From the NCBI GenBank assembly GCA_900542355.1, contig UQNE01000003.1:129001-193000 (forward strand): a stretch of DNA of 64,000 bases, in the 5' to 3' direction. The position numbers and the translations under genes were made by a program. Below, piece after piece: positions 9,237 to 17,549 of the stretch. Below the pieces are notes generated by a model, which worked only from the letters and a program-made list of their open reading frames with translations, had not been told where the DNA came from and did no database searches. The DNA comes from an uncultured Bacteroidales bacterium (lineage in GTDB: Bacteria; Bacteroidota; Bacteroidia; Bacteroidales; Paludibacteraceae). Every line of letters begins with the position of its first letter. The first letter of the stretch is position 1.

Positions 9237-11336
9237 TTACAGGTTTCGCTCTCCGTTGACAGCCAGCAAGAACTGGTAGTTGTCTTCGGTGCGCTCCATG
9301 TATGCTTTTATTCTCTCCATCATCTCGACATCGTTCATATCGCTCAGAGTCTTGCGTATCTGCCACATTCTCGATAGTACGCTTGGCGGTAGAAGCAGGT
9401 CGTCGCGTCGAGTGCTGGAAGCCGGAATATCTACGGCGGGGAAAACGCGTTTGTTTGCCAGTTTGCGGTCGAGTTGCAACTCCATGTTGCCTGTTCCTTT
9501 GAATTCCTCAAATATCAGGTCGTCCATCTTGCTGCCGGTCTCGGTGAGGGCGGTGGCGATGATAGTGAGGCTTCCGCCGTTCTCTATGTTACGCGCTGCG
9601 CCGAAGAAACGCTTGGGCTTGTGTAGTGCTTGTGCTTCCACACCGCCGGACAGCACTTTGCCGCTGGAGGGGGCTACGGTGTTGTATGCTCGTGCCAAAC
9701 GGGTGATAGAATCGAGCAATATCACTACATCGTGTCCGCTCTCTACGAGGCGTTTGGCTTTCTCATGTACTATATTGGCTACCTTCACATGGTTCTCTGC
9801 GGGTTCGTCGAAGGTAGAGGCAATCACTTCTGCATTTACCGAGCGTGCCATATCGGTTACCTCCTCGGGTCGCTCATCGATGAGCAACACAATCATATAT
9901 ACTTCGGGGTGGTTGGCTGCGATGGCGTTGGCTATCTCTTTGAGTAAGACGGTCTTACCGGTCTTCGGCTGCGCTACTATCAGTCCGCGTTGTCCTTTAC
10001 CAATCGGCGCAAAGAGGTCGATGATACGCACGGATAGCGGGTCAGATTTATCGCCTTTGCATAGTGTGAATTTTTCGTCGGGGAAGAGAGGGGTCAGGTT
10101 TTCAAAAGCCACGCGTTGTTTGGCTTTCTCCGGGTCAAGACCGTTGATGCGGATCACCTTATCCATGGGGAAGTACTTGTCAGGGTCTCGGTTTACGCGT
10201 ATGGTACACTCCACAGTGTCGCCGGGTTTGAGTCCGTTGGTGCGTATCTGGTCTTTGCTTACATATACATCGTCGGGCGATGGGAGGTAGTTGTAGTCAG
10301 CCGAGCGTAGAAATCCGTATCCGTCTTGGGTGCATTCGAGCGTACCCATGGCGATGACATGTTCGCCTAAATCGATTTGTACACGCCCTTGGTTTTGTGG
10401 CTGTGGCGTGGGGCGCTGCGGTTGGTTGTAGTAGTTGTTCTCGCGTTCCTGTATAGGTGCTTCGTATTGCGAAACAGGTGCTGTCGTATCGGCTGTTACC
10501 TCCTCTGCGGGTGTCTCCTCAGTGTTGTTGTTCTGTGCCAATTCGGGGTGGAGGCGTGCATACTCTGCGGCTTTCTCTGCGGCTATACGCGCCAACTCCT
10601 CTTTCGATTTGCGTCCGCGCTTCTTGCCGGCGGATGCGTTTGGTGCTACGGGAGTAGAGGGGTCGCTTGCAGTGCTCTCGACAGTGCCGGCAGGTTCGGC
10701 TATGGGAGCCTCTGCGATAGGAACAACTACGCTTTCTGCCGGTGCAACGGGCTCTGCTTTTTGTTCTGCAAACAGTTCGGTCTGTGTGCCTATCGGCTCT
10801 TCTGCTGCGGGTGTTTCTTTAGGGAATGCGTTGGTTTGTTGTAGGGGTGATTTGCGGGCTTCGATAGCGCGAATGGTCTTGCTTTGGCGATGGTTGTTTT
10901 GCTTGAGTTGCTCTTGCATCTCGTCCAACTGCTCTTTCTCGCTACCCACGGTAGCCAACACGCTTTCGCTTGGCATGTGTGTGGTACTTATCTTGCTCAC
11001 CTGCCTTACGCCACGAGTGCGCACCCGAGCGGGTGCAACATTGTTTTCTGTTTCTGTTGCTTGCGGAGTCGTAGCAGGGGTTTGCGGTGTTTCTGCTGCC
11101 GTTTCCTCTTGTGCGGGCTTGGCTGCGTTCTTACGCGGACGCCCTACACGCCGTTCTGCTTTGGCATCTTCGCGGGCTTGCACTTCTTTGGCACGGTTAT
11201 CTGCCTGTGCATCCAAAATACCATAGCAGATTTCACGCAAGGATTGCGACCGTTTGGTCTTCAGACCCATCGATGCGGCAATCTCGCGCAGTTCATCGAG
11301 CGATTTCTGCTCGAGTTCATTCAAATCGTATTGCAT
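9237..11336 (-). CDS. rho: Transcription termination factor Rho, long form
   Basis: RNA-dependent helicase that terminates transcription. The start chosen is MQYDLNELEQKSLDEL (11336), because this begins the Rho N-terminal helical domain; a longer in-frame start adds 20 unconserved residues. Order of domains in 699 residues: N-terminal Rho/SAP-like helices (1-50), a low-complexity insert rich in A, E, P, T and basic GRPRK/GRKSK motifs (about 55-330), a cold-shock-like RNA-binding domain (GTLECTQDGYGFLRS), then the hexameric ATPase with Walker A QPKTGKTVL (near 455), Walker B VLLIDERPEEV and the Q/R-loop regions. E. coli Rho is 419 residues; the extra length is the insert, as known in other Bacteroidota. 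Confidence 0.97.
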   Translation of the reverse strand: MQYDLNELEQKSLDELREIAASMGLKTKRSQSLREICYGILDAQADNRAKEVQAREDAKAERRVGRPRKNAAKPAQEETAAETPQTPATTPQATETENNVAPARVRTRGVRQVSKISTTHMPSESVLATVGSEKEQLDEMQEQLKQNNHRQSKTIRAIEARKSPLQQTNAFPKETPAAEEPIGTQTELFAEQKAEPVAPAESVVVPIAEAPIAEPAGTVESTASDPSTPVAPNASAGKKRGRKSKEELARIAAEKAAEYARLHPELAQNNNTEETPAEEVTADTTAPVSQYEAPIQERENNYYNQPQRPTPQPQNQGRVQIDLGEHVIAMGTLECTQDGYGFLRSADYNYLPSPDDVYVSKDQIRTNGLKPGDTVECTIRVNRDPDKYFPMDKVIRINGLDPEKAKQRVAFENLTPLFPDEKFTLCKGDKSDPLSVRIIDLFAPIGKGQRGLIVAQPKTGKTVLLKEIANAIAANHPEVYMIVLLIDERPEEVTDMARSVNAEVIASTFDEPAENHVKVANIVHEKAKRLVESGHDVVILLDSITRLARAYNTVAPSSGKVLSGGVEAQALHKPKRFFGAARNIENGGSLTIIATALTETGSKMDDLIFEEFKGTGNMELQLDRKLANKRVFPAVDIPASSTRRDDLLLPPSVLSRMWQIRKTLSDMNDVEMMERIKAYMERTEDNYQFLLAVNGERNL

Positions 11337-11514
11337 AAAATAAAAAATGTATCTTGAAATATGTACTCCAAGGGCTATACCTCTCCACCTATACACCCCA
11401 TAGTATCATCCTAAAAACAGTTGTTCTTATGAAGGCACCGGAAATGTATCTCGATAAATATACCTTGAAAGTAAACTTAACTTGCTGTGGATAGAGTTTC
11501 CACTAAATACGGCG

Positions 11515-11546
11515 CAAAGGTACACAAAAAAAATGATATATGCAAC
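11515..11546 (-). promoter_or_regulatory. Probable rho promoter
   Basis: The minus strand carries a perfect -7 box TACCTTTG (11522-11515). Twenty bases upstream is GTTG, one mismatch from the -33 consensus TTTG. The resulting leader to the rho start would be about 170 bases. Confidence 0.45.
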
Positions 11547-11587
11547 TTTTATGTGCATTTTTCTGTTTCTATGTGCCGAGTGTGGTC

Positions 11588-11750
11588 AAACTCAACGCAT
11601 CAAATCCGGAATGTTTTATTCAATGCATAATGATGAATGCATAATGATGAATGCATAATGCGTAATTACATGTCTAATTATATGGTAATTATATGTTGAA
11701 AAACCAATGATAATTACATGTTTAATCGTCAATTAACCGTTAACGGAGCA
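11588..11750. repeat. Dispersed composite repeat, H-R1-N modules
   Basis: Module H (CAAATCCGGAATGTTTTATT and flanks), a 14-bp duplication of AATGCATAATGATG, module R1 (three near-copies of TAATTACATGTC), then module N (GTCAATTAACCGTTAACGGA). The same modules recur at about ten intergenic sites in this window. Confidence 0.85.
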
Positions 11751-11841
11751 CCATAGCGTCTTCAATGACCATTCCTGCCCCCCATAAGTCTGTGGACGCG
11801 ATGAGGTAATCTTTACAGCGACCTCATGTCTCCCTGCTGTG

Positions 11842-11874
11842 CAACATCCCCTCCTGGAGGGGCTTGGGGAGATC
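11842..11874. repeat. Dispersed G module (CCCCTCC...GGAGGGG hairpin)
   Basis: CATCCCCTCCTGGAGGGG followed by CTTGGGGAGATC. The CCCCTCC/GGAGGGG arms form a perfect short hairpin. Other copies are at 12079, 27772, 29110, 32496, 51808 (inverted) and 55450. Confidence 0.85.
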
Positions 11875-11904
11875 AATGGTCTGCAATGGAGAACTTATAC
11901 AATG

Positions 11905-11992
11905 CAAACACTAATTTAGTTTTTGGAAATTAACAACCGTATAATAGTAGATGTTTTTGTATAATTCTTGAACACATTATTGAATGTTTTTG
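11905..11992. repeat. R2 element copy 1 with imperfect terminal inverted repeats
   Basis: About 88 bases bounded by CAAACACTAAT and ATTGAATGTTTTTG, which are imperfect inverted copies. The interior contains ACTAATTTAGTTTTTGGAAA. Copies 2 and 3 are at 12439-12524 and 22021-22102, and flanking sequence is shared as well. Confidence 0.8.
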
Positions 11993-12018
11993 TGTAGAGA
12001 AATGTATGGAAGTATCAA

Positions 12019-12114
12019 TATGCATAATTATATGTCTAATTACATGGCAATTATTATGTTTCTAATGTTCCCGCTGTGCAACATCCCCTCCATTGGAGGG
12101 GCTTGGGGAGGTCG
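12019..12114. repeat. Dispersed R1 plus G modules
   Basis: R1 (TGCATAATTATATGTCTAAT and continuation) is followed by GTTCCCGCTGTGCAACATCC and a G module with arms CCCCTCC/GGAGGGG ending GGGGAGGTC. Module order is the same as at 27710, 32417 and 55393. Confidence 0.85.
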
Positions 12115-12261
12115 TTTAGCGGTCAATCAATCGTTCTTTAATGGAAAATACACGCTCTCCTCCCTTTTCTCGTTCTTATTCCTATCTTATTTTGTCTTAT
12201 TTTTATCTTTTTGTTCCATATTTTGCGCCCTATTTTGCTACTGTATGCCCACTGACTGTAC

Positions 12262-12305
12262 TATGTAATTAGTATGTGATTAGTATGTGATTAGTATGTG
12301 GTTAA
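12262..12305. repeat. 11-bp tandem repeat, about four copies
   Basis: TATGTAATTAG, TATGTGATTAG, TATGTGATTAG and TATGTGGTTAA follow in tandem. The sequence is unrelated to the other 11-bp arrays in the window but has the same period. Confidence 0.85.
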
Positions 12306-12432
12306 GCGAACCCGATAATACCCTAATGCTACCTTTGCAATACCCATAGTAGTCTTAAAAAATATTGCTGGTTTTCTGTTCACTTTCTTCCTGCATTGGT
12401 AACGAACAACATGGCTGTTAAGGAAAACTCAC

Positions 12433-12605
12433 ACAACACAAACACTAATTTAGTTTTTGGAAATGAACATCCCCGGTAGTAGATGTTTTTGTACAATTCT
12501 TGAACACATTATTGAGCGTTTTTGTTTGAGAAGTATGGAAGTATCAATATGCATAATTACATATCTAATTATATGTTTAATCGTCAATTAACCGTTAACG
12601 GAGTC
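12433..12605. repeat. R2 element copy 2 followed by R1 and N modules
   Basis: R2 core at 12439-12524 bounded by CAAACACTAAT and ATTGAGCGTTTTTG, then a shortened R1 and GTCAATTAACCGTTAACGGA. The block repeats the order seen at 11905-12060. Confidence 0.85.
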
Positions 12606-12751
12606 CCGGAGACCCCCATAAGCGCAATGGGCTGGTCTTAACGGAGCGCCATGGCATACGGGGTACAAAAAATGCATTTTTTTTGCATGGATAACAGGTT
12701 GATAATCTGCAATGGTTACCAAATGGTAACTAACTGATAATCAGGTGCGTT

Positions 12752-12783
12752 CTTGTGTAGAATATGGAAAAGCAGTAATTTTG
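12752..12783 (+). promoter_or_regulatory. Promoter for the secreted MBL-fold gene
   Basis: CTTG (12752-12755), 20 bases, then TAATTTTG (12776-12783). It predicts an mRNA leader of about 155 bases before the start at 12947. A GGACAC/GTGTCC pair near 12868-12897 could fold in the leader. Confidence 0.6.
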
Positions 12784-12946
12784 CAGCGGATTTCGATGAG
12801 AGGGGGTACGGAAAAACAGAGAATAAGGATTCCGTTGAATGGCATTGTATTTACGAGGGATGCTTGGACACCATTAATGCCCCTTAAAAAGTGTCCCGAA
12901 TGCAGAGAAATAGTGGTAAGTAACTAAAACTAAACATAATAAAACA

Positions 12947-13783
12947 ATGAAAAAAGCAATTTTGGCGTTGATGAGTGTGATAGCACTCGGTGCAAACGGA
13001 CAAACCAAAGGCAAAGTGGAGGTATATGACCTCGACGGGTTCAAACTGCATGTGTACTACACCAATGACGCCTTGGGCGATGCAAGTTACATCATCGAAG
13101 GCAAAGAGTCGGTAGTAACGATGGAACAACCGCTGTTTAAGGACAACATTGCTGAGTTCAATGCGTACTTAGATGGATTGAATAAGCCTGTCAGTCAGCG
13201 TATTTCCGACTACCATGTAGGCGGTACGGGCGAGCATGATGTAGTGATGGCAGAGGGTATGCCGGCCTTCTCCAAAGGCGAGATCTATGGCGGTATGATG
13301 CAGAACTTTGCTCATATCTTCGGCGATGCCATCACCGAGTTGCCTACGGGCAAGGCTACCGAGGTCGCTTTTGGCAACACCGAGAACTATGCAGGTGTAT
13401 CGTTTGAGTTCCGCCATGGTGCGAGCAGCGATTTCCCTGCTGCCAGTATCTTAATCGGCAAGCAGGTCTATTACACCCATTGGGCTCCGGCAAAGGCACA
13501 TATCAGTCCGCTGCAAGTGAGCAGTCGTGCCGCTATCAATGCAGAGATAGCCGAGGCAGAGCGTTCGCTGAAGTCGGGTGCGCAACTGTTTATCGGTGGG
13601 CACGGCGGCGCAGCAGACAAGGCGGCTTTGGAGTTCAAAATTGGCTACCTAAAGACCCTAAAGAGCCTTCTCAAGAAGAGCAAGAACGCTGATGAGTTGG
13701 TGGCCGCTATGCAGAAAGCCTATCCCAACTTGCCCGGGGAAGATAACCTGCAGGGCTTGGCAAAGGCGATGTTTGCAAACTAA
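12947..13783 (+). CDS. Secreted metallo-beta-lactamase-fold protein, metal site eroded
   Basis: 278 residues with signal peptide MKKAILALMSVIALGANGQ. The order of elements fits the metallo-beta-lactamase fold: an opening strand-rich region (YIIEGKESVVTMEQPLF), a segment RISDYHVGGTGEHDVV where the family's HxHxDH metal motif should be, and FIGGHGG, like the family's GHG loop. Only parts of the usual ligand set are visible, so it may be inactive or bind metal differently. It is a single gene with its own promoter and a strong terminator right after it, so the neighbourhood gives no hint of substrate. Confidence 0.8.
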   Translation: MKKAILALMSVIALGANGQTKGKVEVYDLDGFKLHVYYTNDALGDASYIIEGKESVVTMEQPLFKDNIAEFNAYLDGLNKPVSQRISDYHVGGTGEHDVVMAEGMPAFSKGEIYGGMMQNFAHIFGDAITELPTGKATEVAFGNTENYAGVSFEFRHGASSDFPAASILIGKQVYYTHWAPAKAHISPLQVSSRAAINAEIAEAERSLKSGAQLFIGGHGGAADKAALEFKIGYLKTLKSLLKKSKNADELVAAMQKAYPNLPGEDNLQGLAKAMFAN

Positions 13784-13810
13784 GGAAACCCGTCTAAATC
13801 TCAAATAAGA

Positions 13811-13855
13811 AGTGGATCGGCAGTACCCCGCATGGGGCTGTTGATCCGCTTTTTT
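13811..13855 (+). terminator. Rho-independent terminator
   Basis: AGTGGATC (13811-13818) pairs with GATCCGCT (13843-13850), with inner pairing CAG/CTG and CCCC/GGGG, followed by TTTTT. It lies 27 bases after the MBL-fold gene. Confidence 0.9.
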
Positions 13856-14018
13856 GTGTGGATACCATATCCCCTGCCCCAATGCAGATATGGGCAATAT
13901 GTCTCGGAAGTATGTTGTAGAACATATAAATAGGTCGGTACATCGGCGGTGGATTTGCGTCTTTATACATAGAGGGGTAAATGAAACGCTGTTCCCAAAT
14001 TGGTAAATACCTATTGAG

Positions 14019-17000
14019 ATGAGATATAAAAACAAATTTCTTTTCTGTGTGTCGGTGCTGCTGCTATGGCTGTCGCCGGCTGTGTACGGGCAAGACAAGG
14101 TGGTGAACATCAGTCTGCAACGAGCAACGCTGCGGCAACTGCTGACCGCCATAGAGCAACAAACCGATTATCGTTTCTCCTACCGCACGGCGGTGCTGAA
14201 TGCTGATTCGGCAAACATCACGCTCCGGCGCCAAGCCTCGGTGCGCAACATCCTGCAAGAGGTGTTGCCTAAGCGCAACCTGGAGTATGAGATGGCGGGC
14301 AGTACGCATATCGTGGTGCGCCAAAAGGAGCAACCTGCTACCCAAGTGTCCTCGCAGGGTGTGGCAAGCGGTGTGGTAGTGGATAAGCAGGGTGAACCGG
14401 TGATAGGTGCCAACATCGTGATTGCCGGTACATCGATCGGTACAATCACCGATTTTGATGGTCGTTTCTCGCTCGATGTCGCAGCGGGGCAACGCCTGCA
14501 GATTTCGTATATCGGTTATCGGTCGCAAGAGTTGGCTGCATCATCAGACATGCGCGTGGTGCTCAGCGAGGACACCGAGCAACTCGAAGAAGTGGTGGTA
14601 GTGGGCTACGGAACGCAGAAGAAAGTGAACCTGACCGGTGCGGTGAGCGTAGTGGATGCAAAAGACATCAGCAATCGCTCGGTGGCGAATGCGGCACAGG
14701 CTTTGCAGGGCGCAGACCCGGGACTGAACATCGTAGCCAACAGCGGTTCGCCCGATGCGGGAATGCAAATCAATATCCGTGGCGTGAGTTCGCTGACGAG
14801 CGGTGCTACCCCGCTAGTGCTGATCGACGGCGTAGAGGGCAGTCTGAGCCGTCTAAACGCCAACGATATAGAGAGTGTGTCGATTCTCAAAGACGCGAGT
14901 GCTTCGGCTATCTATGGTGCGAAAGCCTCGGCGGGCGTGGTATTGGTAACCACCAAAAGCGGCACCGAGGGTAAGGCGAAAATCAGTTACTCCTATCGTG
15001 CCGGTTGGAGCCAAAACACGACTTCGACCGACTATATCACCACAGGTTATTGGTCAGCCAAGATCAATGATATGTTTATGTTGCCCAAAGACGGGCGCAA
15101 CTACACCGGCTATACCGATGCCGACTATGCCGAGTTGGAAGCCCGCCTCAACGATAAGACCGAAAACACTGCGCGCCCGTGGGTGGTAGAGCAGGCGGAC
15201 GGTACCTATAAGTACTATGCCAATTTCGATTGGTACAACTGGACCTACCGCAAGAACCGAATGCAGCAGGAGCATAACCTGAGCATCAGCGGAGGAAACG
15301 AGAAGGTAAAATACTATGTCTCGGGTCGCTACTTCGACCAAGACGGTATCTTTCAGCAGGTGAACGACTACTATAAGAACTATTCTATCCGAACCAAACT
15401 GACAGCGCAGATCAAGCCGTGGGTGCGTTTTAGCAACAACACCAATTTCTTTGCTTCGCGGCGTTTCTTCCCGGGTATGTCGTCTATGTCTAATATGCTG
15501 CGCCTGACTTATGCGCACGCCTTGGCGTGTGTGCCTGCCACTACACCCGACGGCTATCCTATCTACTACAACACCAATGCCAACCGCACAAGTACGGTGA
15601 TGGACGGCGTGAGTGCGATATTTATCAACAACAAACACCGCAATACCAACCTGGATAGAGAGGTCGTAACCCGCAACCGCTTCGACTTCGATATTATCCA
15701 CGACTTGACGCTTACTGCCGAGTATGCTTATTCGTTTCGCTATCGTGAGTATCGCAACCGTTCGGCGAATGTGCCCTACTCGCAGAAAGCGGGCGAAGTG
15801 CTATGGCTGACCACGGAGAAAGCGCAAGACTATTACCAGGAGCAGTACTACCGTGTGCAGAACCACAACCTCAATATCTACGCCACCTACGGGCATACTT
15901 TTGCAGGGCAACACTCGCTCAAACTGACGGGCGGCGGACAGTTTGAGACCTACGAACAACGCAGTTCCAAGGCGCGTCAGTTAGACCTGTCGGATACCGA
16001 ATTGGACGCTTTCAACTTAGCCACGGGCGAGGTAACGGTGTTAGACGGAAGCATAGCGGAGTATGCCACACTCGGTTTTTTCCTTCGTGCCAACTACGAC
16101 TATGCGGGGCGTTACTTGGTCGAGTTGTCAGCGCGTGGCGACGGCTCCTCTCGCTTTGCGCCCGGGCATAGATGGGTGTTTGTGCCGTCTGCCTCGCTGG
16201 GCTGGCGTATGAGCGAAGAGCGTTGGTGGCAGCCTATTGGTAATGCATGGAGCAACAGCAAACTGCGTTTCTCGGTGGGCAGCCTCGGCAATCAGAATAT
16301 CGACGACTATTACACTTATATAGAGAGTATCCATACAGGCGAAACTATCAAATATACCTTAGACGGCAAGACCTTGGCATATATAGCCCGTGAGGACGAC
16401 CCGAAAGCGTCTGACCTGACATGGGAGACGGTTACCACCTACGACCTCGGTTGGGACTTCGGCTTCTTACGCAACCGACTGACGATGAGCATCGACGGTT
16501 ATATCCGTGATACGAAGAATATGCTTTGCGCGGGTATGAAACTGCCGTCGGTCTATGGTGCCGACGAGCCGAGGCAGAACATAGCGGATATGCGTACCCG
16601 CGGTTGGGAGTTTTCTATCGGGTGGGCGGACTCGTTTCGTGCGGGCAAGTACCCGTTTGAGTATAGCATCAGTTTCTCTCTGAGCGATTATGTAACCGAT
16701 GTAACGCGCTACAACAACCCCTCGAATATCCTAACCGACTACTACACGGGGCAGCGATTGGGCGAGATTTGGGGCTACCATGCCGACGGACTGTTTGCCT
16801 CCGCTGCGGAGATCAACGACTATATGGCAGCCGTTGATGTGGACCACTCCACCATGTACGACAATATCATGCACGGTTCTCTCGGCACACCGGGGTTGCA
16901 GGCAGGCGATATCCGCTATGCCGACCTAAACGGCGATGGTGTCATCTCCTATGGTGCCAATACCCTCGACGATCACGGCGACCTGAAAGTCATCGGCAAT

Positions 17001-17534
17001 ACCCTGCCGCGCTACAACTACAATATCAAACTCTCGCTTGCGTGGAATGGTATCGACCTGTCGGCTTTCTTCACCGGTGTGGGGCATCAGGATTGGTACC
17101 CGAGCGGCAATGCCATCTCTTTCTGGGGACCATACAGTCGTCCGTACTGCTCTTTTATCCCGACCAACTTCCTCAATCAGGTATGGACGGAGCAGAATAC
17201 CGACGCTTATTTCCCCCGTGCCAGAGGTTACGAGGCCTTGGAAGCCGGCTATTCGCTCAATGCTACCAACGACCGCTATCTGCAGAATGTGGCGTATTTC
17301 CGTCTGAAGAACCTCACTCTCGGTTATACCGTGCCGCTGCCTAAGAATAAGGTGGTCAGCAACTTGCGCTTCTATTTGTCGGGCGAAAACCTCTTCTATT
17401 TCTCGCCGCTGCGCAAGCACTCGAAGTATGTGGACCCCGAGCAAGCCACCTCGTCCGATACCAAGTATGCCAATTCGGGCGTGGCGTACAACTTCAACCG
17501 CACCATGTCGGTGGGCGCAAGTATAGAATTTTGA
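14019..17534 (+). CDS. SusC-type TonB-dependent transporter with STN signalling domain
   Basis: Outer-membrane importer of 1171 residues working with the SusD lipoprotein encoded just downstream. Domains in order: signal peptide (1-25), STN/secretin short N-terminal domain (about 27-102), carboxypeptidase-like domain (about 115-190), TonB box-like region EEVVVVGYGTQKKVNLTGA, plug with the SusC signature VLIDGVEG and SILKDASASAIYGAKASAGVVLVTTKSG-like segment, then the barrel ending in SVGASIEF. An STN domain signals to a FecR anti-sigma factor; such a pair (ECF sigma and FecR) is encoded at 25215-26641. Substrate is not known from sequence; the linked genes encode EEP phosphodiesterase-like enzymes, not glycoside hydrolases. 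Confidence 0.96.
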   Translation: MRYKNKFLFCVSVLLLWLSPAVYGQDKVVNISLQRATLRQLLTAIEQQTDYRFSYRTAVLNADSANITLRRQASVRNILQEVLPKRNLEYEMAGSTHIVVRQKEQPATQVSSQGVASGVVVDKQGEPVIGANIVIAGTSIGTITDFDGRFSLDVAAGQRLQISYIGYRSQELAASSDMRVVLSEDTEQLEEVVVVGYGTQKKVNLTGAVSVVDAKDISNRSVANAAQALQGADPGLNIVANSGSPDAGMQINIRGVSSLTSGATPLVLIDGVEGSLSRLNANDIESVSILKDASASAIYGAKASAGVVLVTTKSGTEGKAKISYSYRAGWSQNTTSTDYITTGYWSAKINDMFMLPKDGRNYTGYTDADYAELEARLNDKTENTARPWVVEQADGTYKYYANFDWYNWTYRKNRMQQEHNLSISGGNEKVKYYVSGRYFDQDGIFQQVNDYYKNYSIRTKLTAQIKPWVRFSNNTNFFASRRFFPGMSSMSNMLRLTYAHALACVPATTPDGYPIYYNTNANRTSTVMDGVSAIFINNKHRNTNLDREVVTRNRFDFDIIHDLTLTAEYAYSFRYREYRNRSANVPYSQKAGEVLWLTTEKAQDYYQEQYYRVQNHNLNIYATYGHTFAGQHSLKLTGGGQFETYEQRSSKARQLDLSDTELDAFNLATGEVTVLDGSIAEYATLGFFLRANYDYAGRYLVELSARGDGSSRFAPGHRWVFVPSASLGWRMSEERWWQPIGNAWSNSKLRFSVGSLGNQNIDDYYTYIESIHTGETIKYTLDGKTLAYIAREDDPKASDLTWETVTTYDLGWDFGFLRNRLTMSIDGYIRDTKNMLCAGMKLPSVYGADEPRQNIADMRTRGWEFSIGWADSFRAGKYPFEYSISFSLSDYVTDVTRYNNPSNILTDYYTGQRLGEIWGYHADGLFASAAEINDYMAAVDVDHSTMYDNIMHGSLGTPGLQAGDIRYADLNGDGVISYGANTLDDHGDLKVIGNTLPRYNYNIKLSLAWNGIDLSAFFTGVGHQDWYPSGNAISFWGPYSRPYCSFIPTNFLNQVWTEQNTDAYFPRARGYEALEAGYSLNATNDRYLQNVAYFRLKNLTLGYTVPLPKNKVVSNLRFYLSGENLFYFSPLRKHSKYVDPEQATSSDTKYANSGVAYNFNRTMSVGASIEF

Positions 17535-17549
17535 TAACTATTGACGACA

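Larger units (their letters stand above)
11337..12946. other. 1.6-kb repeat-rich intergenic region upstream of rho
   Basis: No credible gene on either strand. It is a mosaic of dispersed repeats: an H-R1-N block (11588-11750), a G module (11842-11874), an R2 element (11905-11992), R1 plus G (12019-12114), an 11-bp tandem array (12262-12305), and a second R2-R1-N block (12433-12605). The left end holds the rho leader and promoter; the right end holds the promoter at 12752-12783 and a 163-base leader for the next gene. Confidence 0.8.

Noticed and set aside
11984..12268. A 94-codon frame in the repeat-rich region
   Set aside because: It runs through R1 and G repeat modules and a T-rich stretch; no family pattern and no promoter.
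12745..12927. A 60-codon frame upstream of the MBL-fold gene
   Set aside because: It covers the promoter and leader of the next gene; no recognisable pattern. A CxxC near its end is not enough.
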